A stretch of 64,000 nucleotides of DNA, taken from Clostridium saccharoperbutylacetonicum N1-4(HMT) (GTDB lineage Bacteria > Bacillota > Clostridia > Clostridiales > Clostridiaceae). Positions 8,376-16,454 of this stretch are shown one piece after another. The stretch covers positions 5,579,001 through 5,643,000 of the forward strand of contig NC_020291.1 of NCBI RefSeq assembly GCF_000340885.1, given 5' to 3'. Position 1 is the stretch's first letter; every line of letters begins with the position of its first letter. The notes under the pieces are model-generated. The model was given only the letters and a program-made list of their open reading frames with translations, had not been told where the DNA came from and did no database searches. The position numbers were made by a program, and so were the translations under genes.

Positions 8376-9704
8376 CTATTTTAAATCTGGCCAATATTCT
8401 TTATTAGCCTCAATCATATCATCTAAAATCTGTTTTGCTACAAATGCAGATGGAATTGTTTTATTCATAGTAAATGCCATAAGTGCTTTTTCATATGAGC
8501 CTTCAATAGCAGCCTCAACTACCAGTTTTTCTGATGCTTCTTGTTGTTCAATTATTCCTTTATAGAAAGTTGGGATTTCTCCTACACGCACTGGTTCTGG
8601 CCCATCTTTAGTTATATATGCAGGCACTTCTACCATGGCATCGTCAGGTAAGTTTTTTATTGCTCCATTATTTTCTACCATAACTAAGTGTCTCTTTCTT
8701 AAATCAAAAGCTAAGCTCATAGCAACTTCAACAATAAATTCTCCATGCACTCCAGTAAAGAATTGTGTAAGATCAATTTGCCCTGTAGCATTATATTGAT
8801 CTACAGCATCAAATATCTTCTTCTCTCTTCCTTCCATTACTTCATTAGCTCTAGTATGATTTTTATCTGCTTCTTTTACAATTCTATCTCCTAAAAGATA
8901 ATATTGCATATACGTATTTGGAAGATATTTAGGGAACATTTGCACTATATGTTTAGCATTATCAAATGTATGAAGCCATGATGCATCATTATGTCTTACT
9001 TCACTTCTTGAATCAGGTGGAATATAACCATGTTCCTTTACATATGCTTTTAACTCCTCAGTTTTATCTTCACCACTAACTCTAATTTTTGTAAACCACC
9101 CAAAGTGATTTAATCCAAAATAATCTGCTTCTATATCATGTCTATCACAATCTAAGATATTAGCCATATTTCTCATAATTGCAACTGGCATATCACATAT
9201 ATTTAAAATCCTTGCATTTGGTCTTAACTTATACATAGCTTTTGCTACAATAGCTGCTGGATTAGAATAATTAACAATCCAATAATTTTTATTTGCATAT
9301 TTTTCGCAAAAATCTATCATTTCAACCATAGGATATATTGTTCTTAATCCATATGCTAATCCTCCAGGACCACATGTCTCTTGACCAACCACATCATATT
9401 TTAGTGGAATTTTTTCGTCTTGTTCTCTCATTTTATATAATCCAACACGCATTTGAGCAAAAACAAAATCTGCATCTTTAAATCCTTCTTCTGGATCAGT
9501 TGTAAGAACAAGTTTTACCTCTGGATCAAACATTTCTACTACTTTCTTTACTATCACTCCTACTTTATTTTGACGTTCCGCATTTATATCATATAATCTT
9601 AATTCTGATATTTTAAAATCCTCTTTCTTTGAAAGTAAACTCTTTACAATCCCTGGTGTATATGTGCTTCCTCCGCCTACTATTACTAATTTAAATTTTT
9701 TCAT
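8376..9704 (-). CDS. malH: 6-phospho-alpha-glucosidase (GH4 family)
   Basis: 442 aa, the usual GH4 length, with AGGAGG before the ATG. Near the N-terminus GGGSTYTPGI binds NAD+. NYSNPAA, ICDMP and LNHFGW supply the metal and substrate residues; Cys-Asp-Met-Pro is the signature of the alpha-glucoside members. GH4 enzymes hydrolyse phosphorylated disaccharides such as maltose 6-phosphate in the cytoplasm by an NAD+- and Mn2+-dependent redox mechanism. The gene lies 21 nt after the IICB gene, which delivers the phosphorylated sugar. Related names are glvA and malH. Confidence 0.94.
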   Translation of the reverse strand: MKKFKLVIVGGGSTYTPGIVKSLLSKKEDFKISELRLYDINAERQNKVGVIVKKVVEMFDPEVKLVLTTDPEEGFKDADFVFAQMRVGLYKMREQDEKIPLKYDVVGQETCGPGGLAYGLRTIYPMVEMIDFCEKYANKNYWIVNYSNPAAIVAKAMYKLRPNARILNICDMPVAIMRNMANILDCDRHDIEADYFGLNHFGWFTKIRVSGEDKTEELKAYVKEHGYIPPDSRSEVRHNDASWLHTFDNAKHIVQMFPKYLPNTYMQYYLLGDRIVKEADKNHTRANEVMEGREKKIFDAVDQYNATGQIDLTQFFTGVHGEFIVEVAMSLAFDLRKRHLVMVENNGAIKNLPDDAMVEVPAYITKDGPEPVRVGEIPTFYKGIIEQQEASEKLVVEAAIEGSYEKALMAFTMNKTIPSAFVAKQILDDMIEANKEYWPDLK

Positions 9705-9725
9705 TTTAATAATTCCTCCTTAATT

Positions 9726-11321
9726 TTATTCTACTCTGTCTAATGCTTCATCTACTATTGTTCTAATTTTATTAATTGAAAGGCCATATACAACTTGTAT
9801 ATTATTTCCTTTTTTCACAACACCTGCTGCACCTGTTCCTTTTAAAGCTTCTTCATCAATTAAGCTATTATCTACAACATCCACTCTAAGTCTTGAAAAA
9901 CAATTTTCTACTGTAACTATATTTGCTTTTCCACCTAATGCTTTAATTATTGTTAACGCCTTTTCATCATCGTTATTAGCTTTGCTATTATTTTTATTTG
10001 CTGATTTCATATCTTGCTTAACTTTTGCTGCATTCTCATTTAAATCAATTACAGCATCTGCATCATTCTCTTCTCTTCCAGGTGTTCTTAAATTCATCTT
10101 CTCAATCATAAATTTGAATACTAAGAAAATCACAACTATTTCAACTAATCCTACTAGTATATACACAGGCCAATGAGTTTTGCCTATACCCGCTGGCAAG
10201 TTTATTACTAGAAAATCTAATATTCCATTAGTTGCACACACTCTTACATTTAATAGGTATACAAACATTTGGAATAATCCATCAATCACTGAATAAACAA
10301 ACCATAATAATGGTGCTGCAAAAATAAATGTAAATTCTAATGGTTCTGTAATACCTGCGATTACGGCTGTTAATGTTGATGGTATTAATTGTGCCTTTAA
10401 ATTACTGCGCTTTGCTTTTTTAGCAGTGAAGTAAAATGCTAAGGCAACTCCAATTACACCAAAAGTTTTAACTAATCCATATGTTAAAAATCTTGCTGAA
10501 TCAGGCATAATAGAGATTGTTGAATCATTAAGCAATGCTAAGAAAACTGGTTTTGCTCCAATTACATTTTGGCCATTTATTATCATCTGATCACCAACTG
10601 CTGAATATAGGAATGGAGACCAAATTAAATGATGTAAGCCTGTTGGAACTAAGAATCTATTTAAAAATCCATAAACAAACACGCCAGCTGCCCCTGCAGA
10701 ACTCATAAATCCAGTAAGAGCTGTGATTCCAGCTGCTATTGTAGGCCATACATATGTAGTACCAATACTTAATATAGCTACTACAGGAATCATGATAACG
10801 AATACAAATTTACTATTACCATATGGAGCCATAGCGCCACTAAATTCTTTATCTATATATTTGTTATGAACTATAGCAACTAGTACTCCTAGAATCATTC
10901 CTAGAAACACTCCCATATCTGTCACATGGAATCCTAGTTGGATTGTCTGCCCTGTTCCATATAAAGCTGATGCTGTATCACCTTTAATTATTTTTCCAGA
11001 TAGCTCTAACCACTTACTATTCGCACCTAAAAATAGAATATATGACATAATAGAAATGAATGCTGCTTCCGCTTTTTTCTTCTTTGACATCCCCATAGCT
11101 ATTCCGACACAAAACAAAATACTCAAGTTCCCCATAATCGGTGATAACATTCCATTAAAGAATTTTCCTGTTACCCAAATTGCTCCGCCTTCTTTTACAA
11201 ATGTTGTATTAGTGAAAACTGCTGTTAATGCAATCAACATACCTACAATAGGTAAGAATAAGACCGGTCCAATCATAGCTTTGGCAAATTTCTGCATACT
11301 ATTTAAAATCTTATCTTTCAT
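9726..11321 (-). CDS. PTS alpha-glucoside-specific EIICB component
   Basis: 531 aa. The first 400 or so residues form the multi-span IIC sugar channel (FLPIVGMLIAL, FLVPTGLHHLIWSPF, GITEPLEFTFIFAAP). A charged linker near 430-450 joins a IIB domain whose phosphorylated Cys is in VENCFSRLRV. It imports and phosphorylates maltose-type alpha-glucosides, close to GlvC/MalP proteins. The start ATG follows AAGGGG. It is the first gene of the three-gene operon and depends on the EIIA encoded at 7885. Exact sugar specificity is inferred from the glucosidase next door. Confidence 0.92.
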   Translation of the reverse strand: MKDKILNSMQKFAKAMIGPVLFLPIVGMLIALTAVFTNTTFVKEGGAIWVTGKFFNGMLSPIMGNLSILFCVGIAMGMSKKKKAEAAFISIMSYILFLGANSKWLELSGKIIKGDTASALYGTGQTIQLGFHVTDMGVFLGMILGVLVAIVHNKYIDKEFSGAMAPYGNSKFVFVIMIPVVAILSIGTTYVWPTIAAGITALTGFMSSAGAAGVFVYGFLNRFLVPTGLHHLIWSPFLYSAVGDQMIINGQNVIGAKPVFLALLNDSTISIMPDSARFLTYGLVKTFGVIGVALAFYFTAKKAKRSNLKAQLIPSTLTAVIAGITEPLEFTFIFAAPLLWFVYSVIDGLFQMFVYLLNVRVCATNGILDFLVINLPAGIGKTHWPVYILVGLVEIVVIFLVFKFMIEKMNLRTPGREENDADAVIDLNENAAKVKQDMKSANKNNSKANNDDEKALTIIKALGGKANIVTVENCFSRLRVDVVDNSLIDEEALKGTGAAGVVKKGNNIQVVYGLSINKIRTIVDEALDRVE

Positions 11322-11424
11322 TTAAATATTCCCCTTCACTATTTTATAATTTTCTTTGGGTAATTACCTGTGAGAATAGGATATCATTATTAATAGATAT
11401 TGTTAATAGTTTTAAACGTTTCAG

Positions 11425-11456
11425 CAACATGTTGACTCAAAAGTAAACATGTTTAC
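11425..11456 (-). promoter_or_regulatory. Twin palindromic operators upstream of the PTS operon
   Basis: The perfect palindrome GTAAACATGTTTAC (11443-11456) and a second copy with core CAACATGTTG (11425-11434) have centres 20 bp apart, about two helical turns. Both share AACATGTT. They lie between the PTS operon and the RpiR gene, so the RpiR protein is the likely binder. They sit about 105-135 bp before the first PTS codon. I could not place a convincing promoter, so activation or repression cannot be decided from sequence. Confidence 0.65.
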
Positions 11457-11465
11457 CTTTACACC

Positions 11466-11505
11466 AAAAAAAAGCTATCTCATTAGTTAACCTCGAGATA
11501 GCTTT
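11466..11505 (-). terminator. Terminator of the RpiR regulator gene
   Basis: Stem AAAGCTATCTC/GAGATAGCTTT (11471-11481, 11495-11505) followed on the minus strand by a T run of eight. It separates the regulator transcript from the PTS operon that follows on the same strand. Confidence 0.88.
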
Positions 11506-11514
11506 CTATATATT

Positions 11515-12240
11515 TTATAAATTACTCATTACCTTGTCTAGCAAATATTCCATTACAATCATTACCCTAGAATAAAAATAGTTCGCAGTAAGATTTCTAT
11601 CATCTAATTCTTTATCATCTAATATCATAAAATTTAAGGTTGCCTTTTTAGCCATATGATTCTCTGACTTGCCAGTAAAAGTTATGATATCCAATTCATT
11701 TTTTGATGCATAATCAATCACTTTTGTTATACTTTCCGTTTCTCCACTTTTAGATATTCCAATAACTAAGGCACCTCCTATTTGATTGCTGTCATATACT
11801 CCATACGAATTTGTTTTAATGCATTTAAATCCAAGCACTAACATCTTTCTCCAAAAGAAATCTGCAATCGAATCAGAGAATCCAGTGGCTGTTATAAAAA
11901 TTATATCTTCTCTATGTTTAATTAGCATAGAAATGAAATCTTCTATTTTCTTATTTTCAATTTCTGATATGAAGCTAGTAATATCAGAGGTATGTTCTTG
12001 ATTGTTTTTATGATTTTTTACTATGAAGTTTAGGCGATATATCATATCTACATAGCCTGTATAACCTAGCTTCTTTGATAGCTTTATTATTGTTGCCGCC
12101 GATGTATAGTTAATTGTTGCAACATCTCTTACACCTTTAGTTAAAACAGAATCAATATTAGTCAATATGTATTGCAAAACCTGTCTCTCTGTCTCTGAGA
12201 GCTTATAATTATCAGCTATTTTATAAATATCAAACTTCAT
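11515..12240 (-). CDS. RpiR-family regulator of alpha-glucoside uptake
   Basis: 241 aa from the ATG at 12240, preceded by GGAGG; the five extra codons upstream lack a binding site. Residues 1-75 form the RpiR helix-turn-helix (DVATINYTSAATIIKLSKKLGYTG). Residues 105-240 form a sugar-isomerase (SIS) domain with VIGISKSGETE, which binds a phosphosugar. Family members in this context (GlvR, MalR) sense the phosphorylated disaccharide and control the adjacent phosphotransferase operon. The gene has its own terminator, and the twin palindromes downstream are its likely sites. Confidence 0.9.
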   Translation of the reverse strand: MKFDIYKIADNYKLSETERQVLQYILTNIDSVLTKGVRDVATINYTSAATIIKLSKKLGYTGYVDMIYRLNFIVKNHKNNQEHTSDITSFISEIENKKIEDFISMLIKHREDIIFITATGFSDSIADFFWRKMLVLGFKCIKTNSYGVYDSNQIGGALVIGISKSGETESITKVIDYASKNELDIITFTGKSENHMAKKATLNFMILDDKELDDRNLTANYFYSRVMIVMEYLLDKVMSNL

Positions 12241-12354
12241 ATTATACCTCCACAATTATAAATCCATTTTAATATACTTGCTTTTTATATCTTAATTCAA
12301 TTTATTAGAAATAAACATAATAGAATCAATAGATAGCATATATGTCACAAATTG

Positions 12355-13080
12355 ATTTCCACATTCGAACGCGTAGACTTTCTATTGTTTGAGTAAGAAC
12401 CATATTTATCGTTTTGATAAACTTTTGAACTTCAATTCTAACACTTACCAAAGAATCATAAAACACATTATTGATCACAGAGGGTTTTAACCATTCTCAT
12501 ACCCCTCTATTAAATTAATTTCTGGATTATATCATGGTAAATTAATTCAAATCTATCCTCATTAACTTCATCTAAAAACGGTTATATAAGCTTTGCATAA
12601 TGAATTTCAACAGTATCTAGAATTACAATAAATTTCCAGCTAGGATGTTCTTATAATATGTTATTTAAAAAGTTCTGAAATACTTGTTCATCATATCTCT
12701 CGCGCTCTTCACAATAAACTTTACCAGTAGCATAGTCCAATATACATATAAGTTTCATACCTACAATTTTACCGTATGTAGGTATTTTTCTTTGATGACC
12801 TTTTATAAATCAATTTTTTTGTATTGCTTGATAATCTCTAATCATTGACTCATCTTCAAATAAAATAGTATCAATTAAGCCATTATGGCATTTTTATACC
12901 CCATTGTCTTACTAATTCAATATCCCATCAAGAGTTTTTATGATAATAATTCTAATATTATACTTTCTTGTTCTTCATTAATTTTTATACTAGCTCCGCC
13001 GCCGTAGCCAATAGTTAATCCATGAATACATTTAGACTTATTTGTTTTTTTATTATTTTTATTTATATTATAGATTGAGA
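12355..13080 (-). pseudogene. Decayed IS630-family transposase
   Basis: Reading the minus strand through several stop codons and shifts gives TIGYGGGASIKI, then the catalytic region: LFEDESMI (first Asp), GHQRKIPTYGK, CILDYATGKVY, VILDTVEIHYAKL (second Asp; the usual Asn is replaced by Thr) and PEINLIEG with a following WLKPS (Glu). This order of motifs belongs to IS630-type DDE transposases. Stops occur after IQKN, NNIL and AKLI. I could not define terminal repeats or a TA target duplication. Confidence 0.75.
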
Positions 13081-13179
13081 AAGTGTCCATAGTATATACT
13101 TTGTATTCTCCCGAAAATATAATTTCTTAATTGCTGATTCTTTTCTGCTTTCTAAATCTATACATATTTAACTTAAACT

Positions 13180-13560
13180 TTCTGAAAGGTTATCCTAATG
13201 CTAAAATAGTTTTAATGGAACTTTAGCAAAGTTTACTGCTGTATTTCTCCTGCAAAACATACTGTTATTGCCCGTTAAGCTTGAAACCAACCTTACCTGA
13301 GCATCACATTCTGCTTACTTTGTATATTAATATGTTATGTTATATTGAAAATTTCTTTTCTCAATCAAATTTAACCCCTTGTTCTACTTGACTTACTTGT
13401 GAAGCTAAGATAAGAATTTCTTCTAAAGTTAAAAGTATTTGTTCTTTTTGATGTAATGGTAACTTTTTAATATCTTCTAATATAGAATCCACGCTTGGAA
13501 TAATGCAACATCCTAAAACCTATTCCATCTATATTATAATCTATTTCTTTAATACATATC
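13180..13560 (-). pseudogene. Second transposase-like remnant, badly decayed
   Basis: A readable minus-strand patch near 13430-13500 gives ILEDIKKLPLHQKEQILLTL, which resembles the opening of transposases of the IS1595/ISXO2 group. Weaker patches near 13220-13260 (NNSMFCRRNTAVNFAKVPLKL) could be the zinc-ribbon area of the same gene. Frames are broken throughout and no ends are visible. Together with the IS630 remnant this fills the 1.4 kb between the RpiR gene and tmRNA with dead mobile DNA. Confidence 0.4.
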
Positions 13561-13623
13561 AATTTTCAACACAGTTTCAAAACCTATCCATTTTTTAACT
13601 TGTATTACATAAAAAATTAAAAT

Positions 13624-13675
13624 AACCCACAAAAATCCAAATTTTAGATTTTCGTGGGTTTCATGGTGGAGGCGA
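13624..13675 (-). repeat. Right direct repeat at the tmRNA 3' end (att-like) with terminator
   Basis: About 52 bp matching 7717-7766 with only a few changes in the hairpin. It comprises the last 12 nt of the intact tmRNA gene (13664-13675) and the terminator AACCCACGAAAATC.../GGATTTTTGTGGGTT. With the left copy it frames the PTS cluster and dead transposases, as attL/attR would. Confidence 0.85.
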
Positions 13676-14019
13676 CGGGTGTCGAACCCGTGTCCGAAAG
13701 CAGCTGAATTTATCTTTCTCCGAGTGCAGTCTAAGTTTTAAGATTCCCCCAAAGTATCGCCCTTAGACAGGCTATACTTCTCGGTAGCTTCATAAATACC
13801 CCTCTAGCTCAAAGCTTTGCTAGGCTTCGTTTCCTACTTAATGACACCAGTGATCCAGGCCGTAGGCAACCTGGGCTGATGAACAGCTTTAAACTAAGCT
13901 GCTATTGCAAAATTATCTTCTGCGTTTACATTTAATGCATACTTTATTAACGAGGCACCATGCTTCCCTCGACTCGCTTAATAAACTCATCCCACCCCCG
14001 TCGAAGCCAAAACGCCCCC
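13664..14019 (-). ncRNA. ssrA: tmRNA (transfer-messenger RNA)
   Basis: 356 nt. The 5' end GGGGGCGTTTTGGCTTCGAC and the 3' end GGTTCGACACCCGTCGCC...CCACCA form the tRNA-Ala-like half with encoded CCA. The tag frame at about 13923-13894 reads AEDNFAIAA and then TAG; a start one or two codons earlier is possible. tmRNA, with SmpB, frees stalled ribosomes and tags the unfinished peptide for proteolysis. The smpB gene is at 56886, some 43 kb away on the same strand. A terminator hairpin follows directly within the right repeat. Confidence 0.97.
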
Positions 14020-14147
14020 ATAGTTTAAGATGGTTTAATAACATATTCTATTTTCAAAGAATGTTCATCTTGCATAGTCTATTCTATCTCAATCAGCTTA
14101 GACTGTCAACTGGAACATTGTAACTCTATATGAAATCACTAAACGCA

Positions 14148-15632
14148 TTATAATACTTCAATTGCGATCATTGTTGAATCATCCTTTAGTTTACCAACTT
14201 CTAATATAGTGTCTTCTAAAAATTCATTAATATAATTTTTAAATTCTTTTATTCCAACGTCTTCCATATACTTCTCTACAACCTTATCTTCATCTAATAT
14301 AAAATCTAAGCCATCTGTAAAAAAGTAAATTTTATCGCCTTTATCAAAGGAAATTACCTGTTCAGAGAATTCACTGTCTTCAAACATTCCCAAGAAAGTT
14401 CCTTCTGCAATTTTTTCTTCTGCTTTTTCTCTTTCAAAAACAAACTGATTTATTCCTGCTCCAACTACCTTAAGTTCTTTCTTTTTAAAATCCATACTAA
14501 AACAGCATACTGCAATATAATTTTCTTCATAATAATTTACTAATTTCTTATTTAAATTTTTCACTATTTCCATTGGCTCATGGGTAATAGCTATTTCTTG
14601 AAAACATAATACATCAAAGGCAGATATACTTAAGGCTGCTGATATTCCTTTTCCTCTAACATCAACAATCATACCAACAATTAAATGTTCATTTATTTTA
14701 TATATACGATAAAAATCCCCACTGATTGTATTTGCAGGCACATATACTGTTTCAATATTAATAAACTCTCCTGCAGGGAAATCCTTTTGAAGAGTTTTTC
14801 TTTGAAATTCTGCTGCCTTATTTAACTCCTGCTTAATATCAGTTATGTCCCTAAGCACTGATATAATTGCTGGCTTTCCTCTGTAAGATATATAACTATT
14901 TGAAATTTGTAATGTAGCTGCTTTCCTATCAGAAAGAATAAATTCATATTCAGAAATATCTTTAACTTTTTTATTAGCTATTATATTTCTAAATCTTTTA
15001 TGCAGCATCTTTACATATTTCTCTTGAAAATGCTTATATATATTGCTTCCAATAAGTTTATCATAGCTTAAATCAAGCAAATTACATGCTTCTCGGTTTC
15101 CTAAAACTATAATATTATCCACAATTATTACTACTGCATCTGGTATACTGTTGATAACTTGTTTATATCTGTCTTCATTTTCTTCAAGTATTTTATGAAG
15201 GATTCTTTTTTCCGTAATATCACTTAGTCTTTCAACAATATATATCATTTTACCATTATCATCAAAGACAGGATTATAACAAACATCCATAAACTTATTT
15301 AATTCAGCCACATATTTTTCCTGGCATATCATCTTTTTTGTCTTAATAACTTCATCAAAGGCACATTCTGGGCATTTTTCATTTCTACCCAGAACTTCAT
15401 AACACATTTTACCTTTGACTTCTTTTGCTTCTTTTCTATAAAAATTATATCCAGCTTCATTAAAAAAGCATATCGAATAATCCAAATTATATACTTTTAT
15501 TACATCAGGAATTCCATTTAATATTCCATTAAGCTCTTTTTCTAATAGTTTATGTTCTGGTTTATCTATTGTAACTTTGTTTAAAATCATATTATTTTGC
15601 AACATTTCTACTACTTCTTCCTCTTTATACAT
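14148..15632 (-). CDS. PAS-sensing SpoIIE/PP2C-type serine phosphatase
   Basis: 494 aa. PAS domain 1 spans residues 30-140 and contains a CPEC cluster near 90. PAS domain 2 spans about 148-265 and is followed by RDITDIKQE. The PP2C/SpoIIE phosphatase at 290-494 has GDFYRI, VDVRGKG, FFTDGLD and KDDSTM, the metal-binding aspartates of the family. Such enzymes dephosphorylate a STAS anti-anti-sigma protein in partner-switching systems, and a STAS gene lies just upstream on the same strand at 16160. A long fold-back repeat separates them. The PAS cysteines may bind metal or respond to redox; that is inference. Confidence 0.88.
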   Translation of the reverse strand: MYKEEEVVEMLQNNMILNKVTIDKPEHKLLEKELNGILNGIPDVIKVYNLDYSICFFNEAGYNFYRKEAKEVKGKMCYEVLGRNEKCPECAFDEVIKTKKMICQEKYVAELNKFMDVCYNPVFDDNGKMIYIVERLSDITEKRILHKILEENEDRYKQVINSIPDAVVIIVDNIIVLGNREACNLLDLSYDKLIGSNIYKHFQEKYVKMLHKRFRNIIANKKVKDISEYEFILSDRKAATLQISNSYISYRGKPAIISVLRDITDIKQELNKAAEFQRKTLQKDFPAGEFINIETVYVPANTISGDFYRIYKINEHLIVGMIVDVRGKGISAALSISAFDVLCFQEIAITHEPMEIVKNLNKKLVNYYEENYIAVCCFSMDFKKKELKVVGAGINQFVFEREKAEEKIAEGTFLGMFEDSEFSEQVISFDKGDKIYFFTDGLDFILDEDKVVEKYMEDVGIKEFKNYINEFLEDTILEVGKLKDDSTMIAIEVL

Positions 15633-15756
15633 AAACTGAAACTTCCATTCATTTTTAATAACTATTTATATAAGTTCTAATTTAAATTCTAAATCTCAAT
15701 TGAAGAAATCCCGAAGGTATTCCCCCATTAATTAAAAATTTATAATTAAATCTTAT

Positions 15757-16120
15757 AGATATCAAATTTAAGAATCAAACTTATAAATGGAATATACATG
15801 CATCATTAAGAAATTATAATCACAACACCACACCACACTAGAAATCCGATACATTTTTCTGGAGCAGGCATGTGAAATTGAGCTGATGAAGGTTCTTAAT
15901 GGGAGCTTGTTTCATTTAAGTTTGTCCAAAAGTGAATGTCCAAATTTTATATTTGGAAACATGAACTTTCTCCTTGGGGATTTTACATCTGGAACACGCT
16001 AAAATAGTGATAAGCTCCCATCTAGAACCTTCCAGCGAAAATTTCACTAGTCCTGCAGAAGACAAATGCATTGGATTTCGGTAAGTTACCACATAAGTCT
16101 AATTCTCGCTTTGGATATCT
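15757..16120. repeat. Fold-back repeat, copy 1 (364 bp)
   Basis: Ends AGATATC and GGATATCT form terminal inverted repeats. The outer arms pair over most of their length: TCTGGAGCAGGCATGTGAAATT near 15860 with AATTTCACTAGTCCTGCAGA near 16045, and the AGAAATCCGATACATTT side with AAATGCATTGGATTT. It closely matches copies at 22665, 61292 and 61579. The internal part is shorter than in copies 2 and 4. It has no coding capacity I trust. It fills the gap between the STAS and phosphatase genes. Confidence 0.85.
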
Positions 16121-16159
16121 ATATATATTCAAAAATTAAAAACTATATTTATGAGCCAC

Positions 16160-16444
16160 TTATGGATTTATTTCAAAAACCTTATCTAATCGTGTTAATT
16201 TAAATAACTTTTCCACTTCTGGTTTTAAGGCTTTTAATTTTATAGTTCCACTTTTTTCAACACATTTTTTGTAAATGGCAACTAATGCCCCAAGGCCTGT
16301 ACTATCAATAAAATCGCATTTGCTAAAATCAAAAGTAAAGTTCCTTTGACCTTTTTCTATTAATTTGTTTATCTCTAGCCTAAAAACTGCTACTTCATCT
16401 ACTGTAAAATCTTTTGCTATGCTAATAGTCGTGTTATTTTCCAT
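16160..16444 (-). CDS. STAS-domain anti-sigma factor antagonist
   Basis: 94 aa from the ATG at 16444, chosen because GAGGTGATGAG sits just before it and the start falls 10 nt after the chemoreceptor stop. It is a single STAS domain with the typical core FDFSKCDFIDSTGLGALV; Ser48 in DSTGLG is the expected phosphorylation site. In partner switching the unphosphorylated protein binds the RsbW-like kinase and releases that kinase's target. Kinase, receptor and phosphatase genes are all adjacent, so this is the switch protein of the set. Confidence 0.9.
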   Translation of the reverse strand: MENNTTISIAKDFTVDEVAVFRLEINKLIEKGQRNFTFDFSKCDFIDSTGLGALVAIYKKCVEKSGTIKLKALKPEVEKLFKLTRLDKVFEINP

Positions 16445-16454
16445 CCTCATCACC

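Noticed and set aside
11414..11424. CcpA cre site at the AAACGTTTCAG segment near the PTS promoter
   Set aside because: The spacing of the CG core does not fit the cre consensus well enough on either strand.
13905..14123. 72-codon frame over the tmRNA gene
   Set aside because: It lies across the 5' half of ssrA on the opposite strand and has no start signal.
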